From the NCBI RefSeq assembly GCF_004959925.1, contig NZ_SPUW01000003.1:124001-188000 (forward strand): 64,000 nucleotides of DNA. The letters are read 5' to 3'. The notes beneath the pieces are model-generated. The model searched no databases, was not told where the DNA came from, and worked only from the letters and a program-made list of their open reading frames with translations. This document shows, in pieces, positions 50,402 through 60,300 of the stretch (position 1 is its first letter; each line of letters starts with the position of its first letter). This stretch comes from Pseudooceanicola onchidii (GTDB taxonomy: Bacteria; Pseudomonadota; Alphaproteobacteria; Rhodobacterales; Rhodobacteraceae). The translations under genes were made by a program, and so were the position numbers.

Positions 50402-50689
50402 ATGTCCATCGACGAAGGCACCGCCGCCCGCGTGGCAAAGCTGGCCCGGATCAAGGTCGAAGAGGCCGATCTGCCGGCGCTTGCACAGGAATTCAACACC
50501 ATCCTCGGCTTCATCGAACAGCTGAACGAGGTGGACGTCGAGGGCGTGGAGCCGATGACGAGCGTCACGCCGATGCGGCTGAAGCGGCGCGAGGACGTGG
50601 TGACTGACGGCGACCAGCAGGCCGCTGTTCTTAAGAATGCGCCCGATGCGCGCGAAGGCTTCTTTGCCGTGCCGAAGGTGGTGGAATGA
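50402..50689 (+). CDS. gatC: Asp-tRNA(Asn)/Glu-tRNA(Gln) amidotransferase subunit C
   Basis: GatC is the small stabilising subunit of GatCAB, which amidates misacylated Asp-tRNA-Asn or Glu-tRNA-Gln. The 95-residue protein has [40 protein letters not shown] and the [15 protein letters not shown]-terminus, which matches the family end. AGAGGGGG precedes the ATG. It overlaps gatA at ATGA. gatB is not adjacent and must lie elsewhere. Confidence 0.95.
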   Translation: MSIDEGTAARVAKLARIKVEEADLPALAQEFNTILGFIEQLNEVDVEGVEPMTSVTPMRLKRREDVVTDGDQQAAVLKNAPDAREGFFAVPKVVE

Positions 50690-52173
50690 GCGATCTGACG
50701 AAACTGACGATTGCGGGCGCGCGGGACGCGCTGCGCAAGGGTGATGTGACCAGCGTCGAGCTGACCGAAGCCTGCCTGTCGGCGATCGACGCGGCCGATG
50801 CGCTGAACGCCTTTGTCCACAAGACACCCGAGATCGCGCGCGACCGCGCGGCGGCGGCGGATGCGCGGATCAAGGCGGGCGATGCGCCCGACATGTGCGG
50901 GATCCCCGTGGGCATCAAGGACCTGTTCTGCACCAAGGGCGTCGCCTCTCAGGCGGCGTCGGGGATCCTGGAAGGGTTCCTGCCCGAGTATGAATCCACC
51001 GTCAGCCAGAACCTGGTCGACGCAGGCGCGGTCATGCTGGGCAAGCTGAACATGGACGAATTCGCCATGGGCTCGTCCAACGAAACCTCGGTTTACGGCA
51101 ACGCGGTGAACCCCTGGCGGCGCGAAGGATCCGACGCGGCATTGACCCCGGGCGGGTCGTCCGGCGGGTCGGCGTCGGCGGTGGCGGCGGATCTTTGTCT
51201 TGCGGCGACCGGCACGGATACAGGCGGGTCGATCCGCCAGCCTGCCGCCTTCACGGGCACCGTGGGGATCAAGCCGACCTACGGGCGGTGTTCGCGTTGG
51301 GGTGTGGTGGCCTTTGCCTCCTCGCTCGACCAGGCGGGGCCGATGACCAAGGACGTGCGCGATGCGGCGATCATGCTGCAGGCGATGTGTTCGCATGACC
51401 CAAAGGACAGCACCTCGGCCGAACTGGCGGTTCCGGATTTCGAGGCCGCGCTGACCGGTGACATCCGGGGCAAGACCATCGGTATCCCCAAGGAATACCA
51501 CATGGACGGCATGCCGCAGGAGATCGAGGATCTCTGGACGCGGGGCAAGGAAATGCTGGCCGATGCAGGCGCCAAAATCGTCGACATCAGCCTGCCGCAC
51601 ACCAAGTACGCGCTGCCGGCTTACTACGTGATCGCGCCGGCCGAGGCGTCCTCGAACCTGGCCCGCTATGACGGTGTGCGTTATGGCCACCGCGCCAAGC
51701 TGGCGCAGGGCGACGGCATCACCGAGCTTTACGAGAAGACCCGCGCCGAGGGTTTCGGATCCGAGGTGCAGCGCCGCATCATGGTGGGCACCTACGTGTT
51801 GTCCGCGGGCTTCTACGACGCCTATTACAACCGCGCGCGCAAGGTTCGGACGCTGATCAAGAAGGATTTCGAAGACGCCTTCGCCCAGGGTGTGGACGCG
51901 ATCCTGACCCCGGCGACGCCGTCGGCGGCCTTTTGTCTGGGCGAGATGACGGATGCCGATCCGGTTCAAATGTATTTGAACGACGTCTTCACAGTCACCG
52001 TGAACCTGGCGGGTCTGCCGGGGATCGCCGTGCCTGCGGGCCTAGACAAACAAGGGCTTCCGCTTGGTCTTCAGCTGATCGGGCGGCCGTGGGAAGAGGG
52101 CGATCTTCTGAACACGGCCTATGCGCTGGAAACCGCCGCGGGCTTTGTGGCGAAGCCTGCGAAATGGTGGTAG
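50686..52173 (+). CDS. gatA: Asp-tRNA(Asn)/Glu-tRNA(Gln) amidotransferase subunit A
   Basis: GatA releases ammonia from glutamine for the tRNA amidation. In this 495-residue amidase-signature enzyme the catalytic lysine is in [15 protein letters not shown] (about 73-87), and the Ser-cis-Ser segment is [19 protein letters not shown] (about 151-169), followed by [18 protein letters not shown] with the nucleophile serine. Later conserved motifs are [20 protein letters not shown] and LDQAGPM. It pairs with gatC upstream. Together with the His33-type AspRS at 17558, it suggests that Asn-tRNA, Gln-tRNA or both are made indirectly in this organism. Confidence 0.97.
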   Translation: MSDLTKLTIAGARDALRKGDVTSVELTEACLSAIDAADALNAFVHKTPEIARDRAAAADARIKAGDAPDMCGIPVGIKDLFCTKGVASQAASGILEGFLPEYESTVSQNLVDAGAVMLGKLNMDEFAMGSSNETSVYGNAVNPWRREGSDAALTPGGSSGGSASAVAADLCLAATGTDTGGSIRQPAAFTGTVGIKPTYGRCSRWGVVAFASSLDQAGPMTKDVRDAAIMLQAMCSHDPKDSTSAELAVPDFEAALTGDIRGKTIGIPKEYHMDGMPQEIEDLWTRGKEMLADAGAKIVDISLPHTKYALPAYYVIAPAEASSNLARYDGVRYGHRAKLAQGDGITELYEKTRAEGFGSEVQRRIMVGTYVLSAGFYDAYYNRARKVRTLIKKDFEDAFAQGVDAILTPATPSAAFCLGEMTDADPVQMYLNDVFTVTVNLAGLPGIAVPAGLDKQGLPLGLQLIGRPWEEGDLLNTAYALETAAGFVAKPAKWW

Positions 52174-52225
52174 GCTGACGGGAACGAGACCGGCGATGTC
52201 CGGCAGAGCAGCGAGTGGCGATCCG

Positions 52226-53005
52226 ATGATCATGACTTCCCAATGGCGGCGCGGGCTGCCGGTTCTGGCCCTGATCGGCCTTGCAGCCTGTCAGCCGGCA
52301 GTGCCGGACAGCGGTGCAGGTGTGGGGTTCGGGGACTATGCCGAATACCAGCGCCAGCGCGAGGCGCAGCTGTCGGGCCAGTCGGTTCAATCGCTGCCCG
52401 CCGCCAGCGCAATTTCGTCCGAACCCCTGTCGGCCACCGGGACCACCATGGCCTCGGCCGCACCGGATGCCGACACGCCCGAAGGCATCGCGGCCCAGAC
52501 CCGCGCGGCGCTGGACGCCGCGAACCAGCCTGCCGGTCTGCCCATGGGGCAGGGCGCGGGCGAACCGCTGCAGGCCAGCCCGTCGAACCCGCCGCCCGTC
52601 GCCGTGAACTCGGCCGGGATCTCGCGCGAGAATGATTTCTCGGCGGTGGACGAACAGCGGTCCATCGCGCAGGACGCGGCGCTGATCGAACGCAACCGGG
52701 CGGCCTATACCCAGGTCCAGCCCGAGGCGCTGCCGACGCGGACCGACACGGGGCCCAACATCGTGGCCTATGCGCTGCAGACCACGCATAACCCGGGCAA
52801 CGCGCAGTACCGCCGGTCAAGCCTGCTGGCGTCGGACGGCAAATACCAGCGCGCCTGCGCCGGCTATGCCTCGCCCGATCTGGCGCAGACCGATTTCCTC
52901 AAGAACGGCGGGCCTGAACGGGACCGCAAGGGTGTCGATCCGGATGGGGACGGCTTTGCCTGTTCCTGGGATCCGCGGCCCTTCCGCAAGGCGGCGGGCG
53001 GCTGA
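52226..53005 (+). CDS. lipoprotein with a C-terminal excalibur-like motif
   Basis: This 259-residue protein has a lipoprotein signal (GLPVLALIGLAAC, Cys about 20). A long low-complexity, Ala/Pro/Ser-rich middle follows (about 25-180, with short heptad-like acid stretches). The compact C-terminus carries YQRACAGYASPDLAQTDFL and DPDGDGFACSWDPRPFR (about 233-249). The last motif is the calcium-binding excalibur signature DxDxDGxxC. The function is unknown. ATG 52226 was preferred; another ATG lies two codons on. The gene sits between gatA and a murein amidase, three bases before the latter. Confidence 0.8.
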   Translation: MIMTSQWRRGLPVLALIGLAACQPAVPDSGAGVGFGDYAEYQRQREAQLSGQSVQSLPAASAISSEPLSATGTTMASAAPDADTPEGIAAQTRAALDAANQPAGLPMGQGAGEPLQASPSNPPPVAVNSAGISRENDFSAVDEQRSIAQDAALIERNRAAYTQVQPEALPTRTDTGPNIVAYALQTTHNPGNAQYRRSSLLASDGKYQRACAGYASPDLAQTDFLKNGGPERDRKGVDPDGDGFACSWDPRPFRKAAGG

Positions 53006-53007
53006 TC

Positions 53008-53751
53008 TTGCCCGTGCGCCGGTTCCGGCACCCCGGGGCCTGCTGGCACCCGTCCCCCAACATCAACGACCGTCGCCACGGCGGCGGGCCGGACATGGTG
53101 ATCGTGCATCACACGGCCATGGTCAGCGCCCGCGCCGCGCTGGATCGGTTGTGCGACACCGACCCGCCCGAAGGGCTGCCGCCGGTGTCGTGTCACTACC
53201 TGATCTCGGAGACCGGGAAGCTGTGGCAGATGGTCGACGAGGGGGATCGCGGCTGGCACGCGGGGCTGGGCGCCTGGGGCGATGTCGAGGAGGTCAATTC
53301 CCGCTCGATCGGGATCGAACTGGCCAATACCGCCCACCACCCGTATCCCGAACCGCAGATGGCGGCGCTTGAGGATCTTCTGGCAGGTATCCTTGAACGC
53401 TGGTCGATCCCGCCCGAACGGGTCATCGGACATTCCGACATGGCGCCGCATCGCAAGTCCGACCCGGGGGGGCGGTTCGACTGGCGCAGGCTGGCGCTTG
53501 GACGGCTGGCGGTCTGGCCCCAGCCGGGGGAAGGGCAGGGCGTCGATGCTGCGCGCTTTGCCGAGGATCTTGAAACGATAGGCTACCGCGCGCCCGAAGT
53601 GTCCGAACCCGAGGCGTTGCTGCTTTGGGCGTTCCGCCTGCGGTTCCGGCCCTGGATGGCCGAGGCGCGGACGGATCTGGATGCCGAGGACTGCCGGATC
53701 GCGCGCGACATCGCCACGCGGTTTCCCGTCGCGCGGGATGCGACGGCCTAA
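53008..53751 (+). CDS. N-acetylmuramoyl-L-alanine amidase (Amidase_2 family)
   Basis: This 247-residue zinc amidase cleaves the bond between MurNAc and the stem peptide. The ligands are His in DMVIVHHTAMVSARAAL (His about 34-35), His in RSIGIELANTAHHPYP (about 109) and the later HSDMAPHRKSDPGGRFDW (about 142-159), with the Amidase_2 GHSD...R.K.DPG.FDW pattern. HPSPNINDRR near the N-terminus is the AmpD/AmiD entry. No signal peptide is visible, so it may be a cytoplasmic recycling amidase of the AmpD type. The start is TTG at 53008 or GTG at 53014. Its 3' end overlaps rlmJ by four bases. Confidence 0.9.
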   Translation: MPVRRFRHPGACWHPSPNINDRRHGGGPDMVIVHHTAMVSARAALDRLCDTDPPEGLPPVSCHYLISETGKLWQMVDEGDRGWHAGLGAWGDVEEVNSRSIGIELANTAHHPYPEPQMAALEDLLAGILERWSIPPERVIGHSDMAPHRKSDPGGRFDWRRLALGRLAVWPQPGEGQGVDAARFAEDLETIGYRAPEVSEPEALLLWAFRLRFRPWMAEARTDLDAEDCRIARDIATRFPVARDATA

Positions 53752-54524
53752 AGCCTCGCGAACATCCGCGACAGCGCCGCCGCTTCGTCGTCGAGGCCGA
53801 AGGGCGCGTTGATGACGATCATGCCCGATCCGACCATGCCGTGCCCCTCGCGCACGGGGGGGAAGGTGACCTCGCTCTTGACGGTCTTTGGCAGGTCGGC
53901 GGCCTCGATCGTGCGGATCATGTCCCTGTGCCGGCCGTCCTTCAGGATCGGATACCACAGCGCGATGATCCCGACGTTCCAGGCACGATGCACCTGCCGG
54001 ATGAACCTGGGGATGGTGTCGTAGTCTGTCTTGATCTCATAGCTCGGGTCGATCAGCAGAAGGCCCCGGCGCGGGTCCGGCGGCGTCAGCGACTGGGCCA
54101 GGTCGAACCCGTCCGACAGATGCACCTTGGCCTTGCCGCGCATGGACTGCCGCAGGGCAGCGTGTTCGCGGGGGTGAAGTTCGGCCAGATGGATCTGATC
54201 TTCGGGTCGCAGGCAGTGTGCCGCGATCCAGGGAGAGCCGGGGTATGCGGTCGCTCCGGCTTCGGTCCGGGCGGCCTCCACGGCCTCACGGAAGGGGTGG
54301 TCGGGGGCGAAATCCGCCAGCATCCGACCCACGCCGGCGGCGGCTTCACCGGTCTTCAGGGCCTCGGCCGCGGACAGGTCATATAGCGCCCGACCGGCGT
54401 GCGTTTCGATGTAGGACAGGGGTTTTGGCTTCTCTGACGCCCGTCTCAGCATCCATGCGAGAATTGCATGTTTGTGAACATCGGCCGGGTTTCCAGCGTG
54501 ATAAAGGTGCTGATAAGAGAGCAT
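53748..54524 (-). CDS. rlmJ: 23S rRNA (adenine(2030)-N6)-methyltransferase
   Basis: RlmJ methylates A2030 of 23S rRNA. The 258-residue protein has MLSYQHLYHAGNPADVHKHA at the N-terminus, the family entry, then YIETHAGRALYDL (about 38-50), FREAVEAARTEAGATAYPGS, and the catalytic GLLLIDPSYEIKTDYDTI (DPPY-type motif as DPSY, about 160-168). In E. coli the motif is also DPPY-like; Ser in the third place is seen in some homologues. ATG 54524 gives the conserved N-terminus. It is divergent from mreB. Confidence 0.95.
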   Translation of the reverse strand: MLSYQHLYHAGNPADVHKHAILAWMLRRASEKPKPLSYIETHAGRALYDLSAAEALKTGEAAAGVGRMLADFAPDHPFREAVEAARTEAGATAYPGSPWIAAHCLRPEDQIHLAELHPREHAALRQSMRGKAKVHLSDGFDLAQSLTPPDPRRGLLLIDPSYEIKTDYDTIPRFIRQVHRAWNVGIIALWYPILKDGRHRDMIRTIEAADLPKTVKSEVTFPPVREGHGMVGSGMIVINAPFGLDDEAAALSRMFARL

Positions 54525-54621
54525 GACTTGCAGTATTCCAACATTTCCGGGGCGTCTGACCACCCCTGTCCGGGCGGAATGACGCTGATTTGCACGTGGC
54601 AGCACTTTCGCCCTTCCGTGA

Positions 54622-55746
<1,125 letters not shown>

Positions 55747-55768
55747 CCCTCTGCGCTAAGGGGCCCAC

Positions 55769-56686
55769 TTGGCAAAGGACCGCAGACAGGAAGAAGACTA
55801 TCTCACACCGCTCCGCCGTCTTCTGGCAAGCGTGGTGATTCTTGCGCTCTTCGGCCTGTTTCTGGTCTGGCGGATCGACAGCCCCCGCGTGGAACGGTTC
55901 CGCGCGCAGGTGGTCGACCAGGTGGTGCCGTCGTTCGACTGGGCGATGGCCCCGGTCAACGGCACGCTGAACATCCTGCGGGATTTCCAGAGCTATACGC
56001 GCATCCACCAGCAGAACCAGGAACTGCGGCGCGAACTGCAGCAGATGAAGGCCTGGAAAGAGGCCGCGCTGCAGCTGGAACAGGAAAACGCCCGGCTTCT
56101 GGACCTGAACAAGGTGCGGCTGGATCCGCGGCTGACCCATGTGACCGGCGTCGTCATGGCCGACAGCGGGTCGCCCTTCCGGCAGTCGGTTCTGCTGAAC
56201 GTCGGCGCACGGGACGGGATCGTCGACGGCTGGGCCACGATGGACGGCATCGGGCTTGTGGGGCGGATTTCCGGAGTGGGGGACAAGACCGCGCGGGTGC
56301 TGCTCTTGACCGATACGTCGTCGCGCCTGCCGGTGATCATTCAGCCCTCGGGGCAGCGGGCGCTGATCGAAGGCGACAATTCGGCCGGGCCGCCGATCGA
56401 TTTTCTCGAGGCGCCCGAACTGGTGCGCCCGGGGGACCGCGTTGTGTCCTCGGGGGATGGTGGCGTGTTTCCGGCAGGCCTTCTGGTCGGCCGCGTGGCG
56501 CAGGATCCCGGGGGCCGCCTTCGTGTGCGGCTTGCGGCGGATTTCGAACGGCTCGAATACCTGCGGGTGCTGCGGCATCTGGGAACCGAAGAGATTCGCG
56601 ACCCCGGCAGCCTGATCGAACCCGAACTGGACTCCGAGGCGCAGGACGGCGTGAACCTGTCGAACGCGGGGGCGGGCGATGGTTGA
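55769..56686 (+). CDS. mreC: rod shape-determining protein MreC
   Basis: MreC is a bitopic periplasmic protein that links MreB with the peptidoglycan synthases. The 305-residue form has one membrane helix (VVILALFGLFLVWRI, about 22-36) and a coiled coil about 75-110 (QQNQELRRELQQMKAWKEAA). It is followed by a beta-barrel region (PVIIQPSGQRALIEGDNS, about 190; VSSGDGGVFPAGLLVGRV, about 228-245). It starts with TTG at 55769, preceded by AAGGGG. It overlaps mreD by eight bases. Confidence 0.95.
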   Translation: MAKDRRQEEDYLTPLRRLLASVVILALFGLFLVWRIDSPRVERFRAQVVDQVVPSFDWAMAPVNGTLNILRDFQSYTRIHQQNQELRRELQQMKAWKEAALQLEQENARLLDLNKVRLDPRLTHVTGVVMADSGSPFRQSVLLNVGARDGIVDGWATMDGIGLVGRISGVGDKTARVLLLTDTSSRLPVIIQPSGQRALIEGDNSAGPPIDFLEAPELVRPGDRVVSSGDGGVFPAGLLVGRVAQDPGGRLRVRLAADFERLEYLRVLRHLGTEEIRDPGSLIEPELDSEAQDGVNLSNAGAGDG

Positions 56687-57227
56687 ACATGCCGCCATAT
56701 CCCCGGCGCGCGTCTGGTCGATGCGGGCGGTCTATGTCCTGATCTCACTTGGCATCCTCTTGCTGGAGCTCTTGCCGCTGCAGACCCAGCCCCGCGCCTT
56801 CGCCGGGCCCGACATGATCCTGTTGCTGACCTTCGTCTTTGCGCTGCGCCGCCCCGAATACGTCCCGCCGGCCGTGGTGGCGGTGGCGATGGTGCTGGCG
56901 GATCTGCTGCTGCAGCGCCCGCCGGGGCTGATGGCCGGGCTGACGGTCGTGGTGTCCGAGATGCTGCGCGGCCGGTCCGAAGGGTTGCGCACGCTGCCCT
57001 TTACCGTTGAGTGGCTGACCGCCGCGCTTGGCATCGTCGCGGTGATGATCGGCTATCGGGTGGTGCTGGCGCTGTTCGTGATCCCGCAGGCGCCGCTGCT
57101 GCTTGCCCTGTCGCAATTGCTGGCGACGGCGCTGGCCTATCCGTTGATGGTGCTGGGGGGCGTGGCCCTCTTTGGGGTGCGGCGCGTGGCGCCGGGTGAA
57201 GTGGATACTTTGGGGCATCGGATATGA
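56679..57227 (+). CDS. mreD: rod shape-determining protein MreD
   Basis: This 182-residue protein has five or six hydrophobic helices (for example VYVLISLGILLLELLPL, about 14-30; PAVVAVAMVLADLLLQRP, about 65-82). The family has low sequence conservation; PGLMAGLTVVVSEMLR near residue 85 and the position between mreC and mrdA support the call. It is a membrane partner of MreC and RodA/PBP2. The ATG overlaps the end of mreC, and the gene overlaps mrdA at ATGA. Confidence 0.92.
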   Translation: MVEHAAISPARVWSMRAVYVLISLGILLLELLPLQTQPRAFAGPDMILLLTFVFALRRPEYVPPAVVAVAMVLADLLLQRPPGLMAGLTVVVSEMLRGRSEGLRTLPFTVEWLTAALGIVAVMIGYRVVLALFVIPQAPLLLALSQLLATALAYPLMVLGGVALFGVRRVAPGEVDTLGHRI

Positions 57228-59164
57228 AGCGACCCAACAAGGATTCAGCCGAAGGCAACCGCAAGATGACCCGCCGCGCGCTGATCGTGGGCGGCATGCA
57301 GGCCGGGTTCATGGGGCTTCTGGCACTGCGGATGCGGTACATGCAGGTGGACGAGGCCGACAAGTTCCGGCTGCTGGCCGAAGAGAACCGGATCAACATC
57401 CGGCTCATCCCGCCCGCCCGAGGAGAGATCTTTGATCGCAACGGCATCGCCATCGCCGTGAACGATCCGTCCTATCGCGTCACGCTGACCCGCGAGGACG
57501 CGGGTGACGTCGACATGGTTCTGGACCGTCTGCAATCGCTGATCACCCTCGATCCCGAAGAGGTCGAACGCGCCCGGGCGGAACTGAAGCGGACGCAGCC
57601 CTTCTTTCCCGTGACCATCGCCGATCAGGTCAGCTGGGACGACGTGACCCGCATCGCGGTGAACGCCCCCGCGCTGCCGGGCGTCACGCCCGAGGTCGGC
57701 CTGACCCGCGCCTATCCGCAGGACGAGGATTTCGCCCATGTGGTCGGCTATGTCGGGCCGGTGTCGGACTATGACCTGTCGAAGCTCGAGGCGCCGGACC
57801 AGTTGCTGCTGATCCCCCGGTTCCAGCTGGGCAAGGTCGGTGTGGAATCCAAGCTTGAAGATGACCTGCGCGGCAAGGCCGGCGCCCGTCGGGTCGAGGT
57901 CAATCACGTCGGCCGCGAGATGCGCGAACTGGACCGGCGCGAAGGGCAGCAGGGCGAGAACCTGCAGCTGACCATCGACGCCCGCCTTCAGGCCTATGTG
58001 CAGGCGCGTCTGGAAGGCGAAAGCGCAGCCGCGGTCGTCATGGACGTCCGCAACGGCGATCTTCTGGCGATCGGGTCGGCGCCGTCCTACGATCCGAACC
58101 TCTTTGTCCGGGGCATCTCGGTTTCCGACTACAAGGCCCTGACCGAAAACAAGTATCGCCCGCTGGCCGCCAAGTCGGTGCAGGGCATCTACCCACCCGG
58201 GTCGACCTTCAAGATGGTGGTGGCTCTGGCCGCGCTGGAAGACGGGATGATCGGGCCCGAGGACACCTATTATTGCCCCGGGCACCTGGAGGTTTCGGAC
58301 CGCCGCTTTCATTGCTGGAAGCGGGCGGGCCATGGGCACGTGAACCTTGAAAAATCGCTGCGCGAAAGCTGCGACGTCTATTACTACGAGCTCGCTCTGG
58401 AACTGGGGATCGAGAAGATCACCGCCATGGCCAGCCGTCTTGGGCTGGGTGAACGGATCGACATCCCGATGTCCGCCGTGGCCTCGGGGCTTGCGCCGAC
58501 CAAGCAGTGGAAACGCGAGGCGCGCGGACAGGACTGGGTCATCGGCGACACGGTGAACTCGTCGATCGGGCAGGGCTATGTGCTGGCCTCCCCGCTGCAG
58601 CTGGCCGTGATGACGGCGCGGATCGCGTCTGGTCGGGCGGTGTCGCCGCGGCTGATCAAGAAGATCAACGGCATCGAACAGCCCGAGGGCGCGGGCGAAA
58701 GCCTTGGGTTGAACGAAAACCATCTGCGCCAGGTGCGGCGGTCGATGTTCTCGGTCGTGAACAACCGCAAGGGCACGGCCTATGGCAGCCGGATCATCGC
58801 GGAAGAGATGCGGATGTCTGGCAAGACCGGCACCAGCCAGGTGCGCAACATCACCGCCAAGGAACGCGCGGCGGGCGTTCGATCCAACGCCGACCTGCCC
58901 TGGGAACGGCGTGACCATGCGCTGTTTGTCGATTTCGCGCCTTCGGACAACCCGCGTATCGCCGTAGCGGTGGTCATCGAACATGGTGGCGGCGGATCGT
59001 CGGTCGCGGCGCCGGTCGCGCGCGACATCACTTTGCAGGCGCTCTATGAAGGCGAACCTCCGCTCGAGGCCTATCCGCAGAAGGACCGCGCCCGCGCGCG
59101 CGAACTGCAATCCAGGATGCGGGACTATGCGCCCGACACCGGGTCGCTGAAGAGCCGCGCATGA
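57224..59164 (+). CDS. mrdA: penicillin-binding protein 2 (elongation transpeptidase)
   Basis: PBP2 cross-links peptidoglycan during elongation. The 646-residue protein has a membrane helix near residues 18-37 and a pedestal region starting VDEADKFRLLAEENRINIRL and PPARGEIFDRNGIAIAVND (about 63-81). The transpeptidase motifs are SxxK in PPGSTFKMVVALAALED (about 324-340), SxN as ESCDVYYYEL (about 382), and KTG in RMSGKTGTSQVRN (about 530). It overlaps mreD and rodA by four bases each, so the elongation genes are made in fixed order. Confidence 0.97.
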   Translation: MKRPNKDSAEGNRKMTRRALIVGGMQAGFMGLLALRMRYMQVDEADKFRLLAEENRINIRLIPPARGEIFDRNGIAIAVNDPSYRVTLTREDAGDVDMVLDRLQSLITLDPEEVERARAELKRTQPFFPVTIADQVSWDDVTRIAVNAPALPGVTPEVGLTRAYPQDEDFAHVVGYVGPVSDYDLSKLEAPDQLLLIPRFQLGKVGVESKLEDDLRGKAGARRVEVNHVGREMRELDRREGQQGENLQLTIDARLQAYVQARLEGESAAAVVMDVRNGDLLAIGSAPSYDPNLFVRGISVSDYKALTENKYRPLAAKSVQGIYPPGSTFKMVVALAALEDGMIGPEDTYYCPGHLEVSDRRFHCWKRAGHGHVNLEKSLRESCDVYYYELALELGIEKITAMASRLGLGERIDIPMSAVASGLAPTKQWKREARGQDWVIGDTVNSSIGQGYVLASPLQLAVMTARIASGRAVSPRLIKKINGIEQPEGAGESLGLNENHLRQVRRSMFSVVNNRKGTAYGSRIIAEEMRMSGKTGTSQVRNITAKERAAGVRSNADLPWERRDHALFVDFAPSDNPRIAVAVVIEHGGGGSSVAAPVARDITLQALYEGEPPLEAYPQKDRARARELQSRMRDYAPDTGSLKSRA

Positions 59165-60300
59165 GTTTTCTGGAATATAACGTCAAGACAACGCCAAGCG
59201 GCATCCGCAAGGTGCTGTACCTGAACTGGCCGCTGACGGTGCTGCTGATCGCCGTGGCCAGCTTTGGCTTCCTGATGCTGTATTCGGTGGCCGGCGGGTC
59301 GCTGTCGCCCTGGGCCGAACCCCAGATGAAGCGGTTCGTGCTGGGCATGGTGGTGATGATGTTCATCGCCATGGTGCCGATCTGGCTGTGGCGCAACCTG
59401 TCGGTGGTGGCCTATCTCGGCTCGCTCGTCCTGCTGCTGGCGGTCGAATTCTTCGGCGCCGTCGGCATGGGGGCGCAGCGCTGGATCGACATCGGGTTCA
59501 TGCGCCTGCAGCCGTCCGAGCTGACGAAGATCACATTGGTGATGGTGCTGGCGGCCTATTACGACGCGCTGCCACTGAACAAGACCTCGCGGCCGCTGTG
59601 GGTGATCCTTCCCGTGGTGCTGATCCTCGTGCCAACTTACCTGGTGCTGCGCCAGCCCGACCTGGGCACGGCGCTGCTGTTGATGATCGGCGGCGGGGCC
59701 GTGATGTTCATGGCCGGGGTCCACTGGGCCTATTTCGCCGCTGTCGTCTCGGCCGGGGTGGGCACGGTTGCGGCGGTGTTCCAGTCGCGGGGCACCGACT
59801 GGCAGCTGATCAAGGATTACCAGTTCCGCCGGATCGACACCTTCATCGACCCGTCGAACGATCCGCTTGGCGCCGGCTATCACATCACCCAGGCCAAGAT
59901 CGCGCTTGGTTCGGGCGGCTGGACCGGGCGCGGGTTCATGCAGGGCACACAGTCACGTCTGAACTTCCTGCCGGAGAAGCACACCGATTTCATCTTCACG
60001 ACGCTGGCCGAGGAATTCGGCTTTGTCGGGGCGTTTTCGCTGCTGGCGCTCTACGCGCTGATCATCATCTTCTGCGTGCAGTCGGCGCTGACCAACAAGG
60101 ATCGCTTTGCCTCGATCCTGACGCTTGGCATCGCGGTGACCTTCTTTCTGTTCTTCGCGGTGAACATGTCGATGGTGATGGGCCTTGCGCCGGTCGTCGG
60201 CGTGCCGCTGCCCCTTGTCTCCTACGGCGGTTCCGCCATGCTCGTCCTGCTGGCAGGCTTCGGGTTGGTGCAAAGCGCCCATGTCCACAGGCCCCGCTGA
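59161..60300 (+). CDS. rodA: rod shape-determining protein RodA (SEDS glycosyltransferase)
   Basis: RodA polymerises lipid II into glycan strands with PBP2. The 379-residue SEDS protein has about ten helices. The signature motifs are RWIDIGFMRLQPSELTKITL (about 108-127), LVLRQPDLGTALLLMIGGGA (about 161-180), the long loop with IDTFIDPSNDPLGAGYHITQ (about 225-244), LPEKHTDFIFTTLAEEFGFV (about 271-290), and the final GVPLPLVSYGGSAMLVLLAG. It shares one base with the next gene (TGATG). Confidence 0.97.
   Translation: MSFLEYNVKTTPSGIRKVLYLNWPLTVLLIAVASFGFLMLYSVAGGSLSPWAEPQMKRFVLGMVVMMFIAMVPIWLWRNLSVVAYLGSLVLLLAVEFFGAVGMGAQRWIDIGFMRLQPSELTKITLVMVLAAYYDALPLNKTSRPLWVILPVVLILVPTYLVLRQPDLGTALLLMIGGGAVMFMAGVHWAYFAAVVSAGVGTVAAVFQSRGTDWQLIKDYQFRRIDTFIDPSNDPLGAGYHITQAKIALGSGGWTGRGFMQGTQSRLNFLPEKHTDFIFTTLAEEFGFVGAFSLLALYALIIIFCVQSALTNKDRFASILTLGIAVTFFLFFAVNMSMVMGLAPVVGVPLPLVSYGGSAMLVLLAGFGLVQSAHVHRPR

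Noticed and set aside
57245-59110. Minus-strand open frame of 621 codons opposite mrdA
   Set aside because: It is a complementary-frame shadow of mrdA; no motif was recognised.
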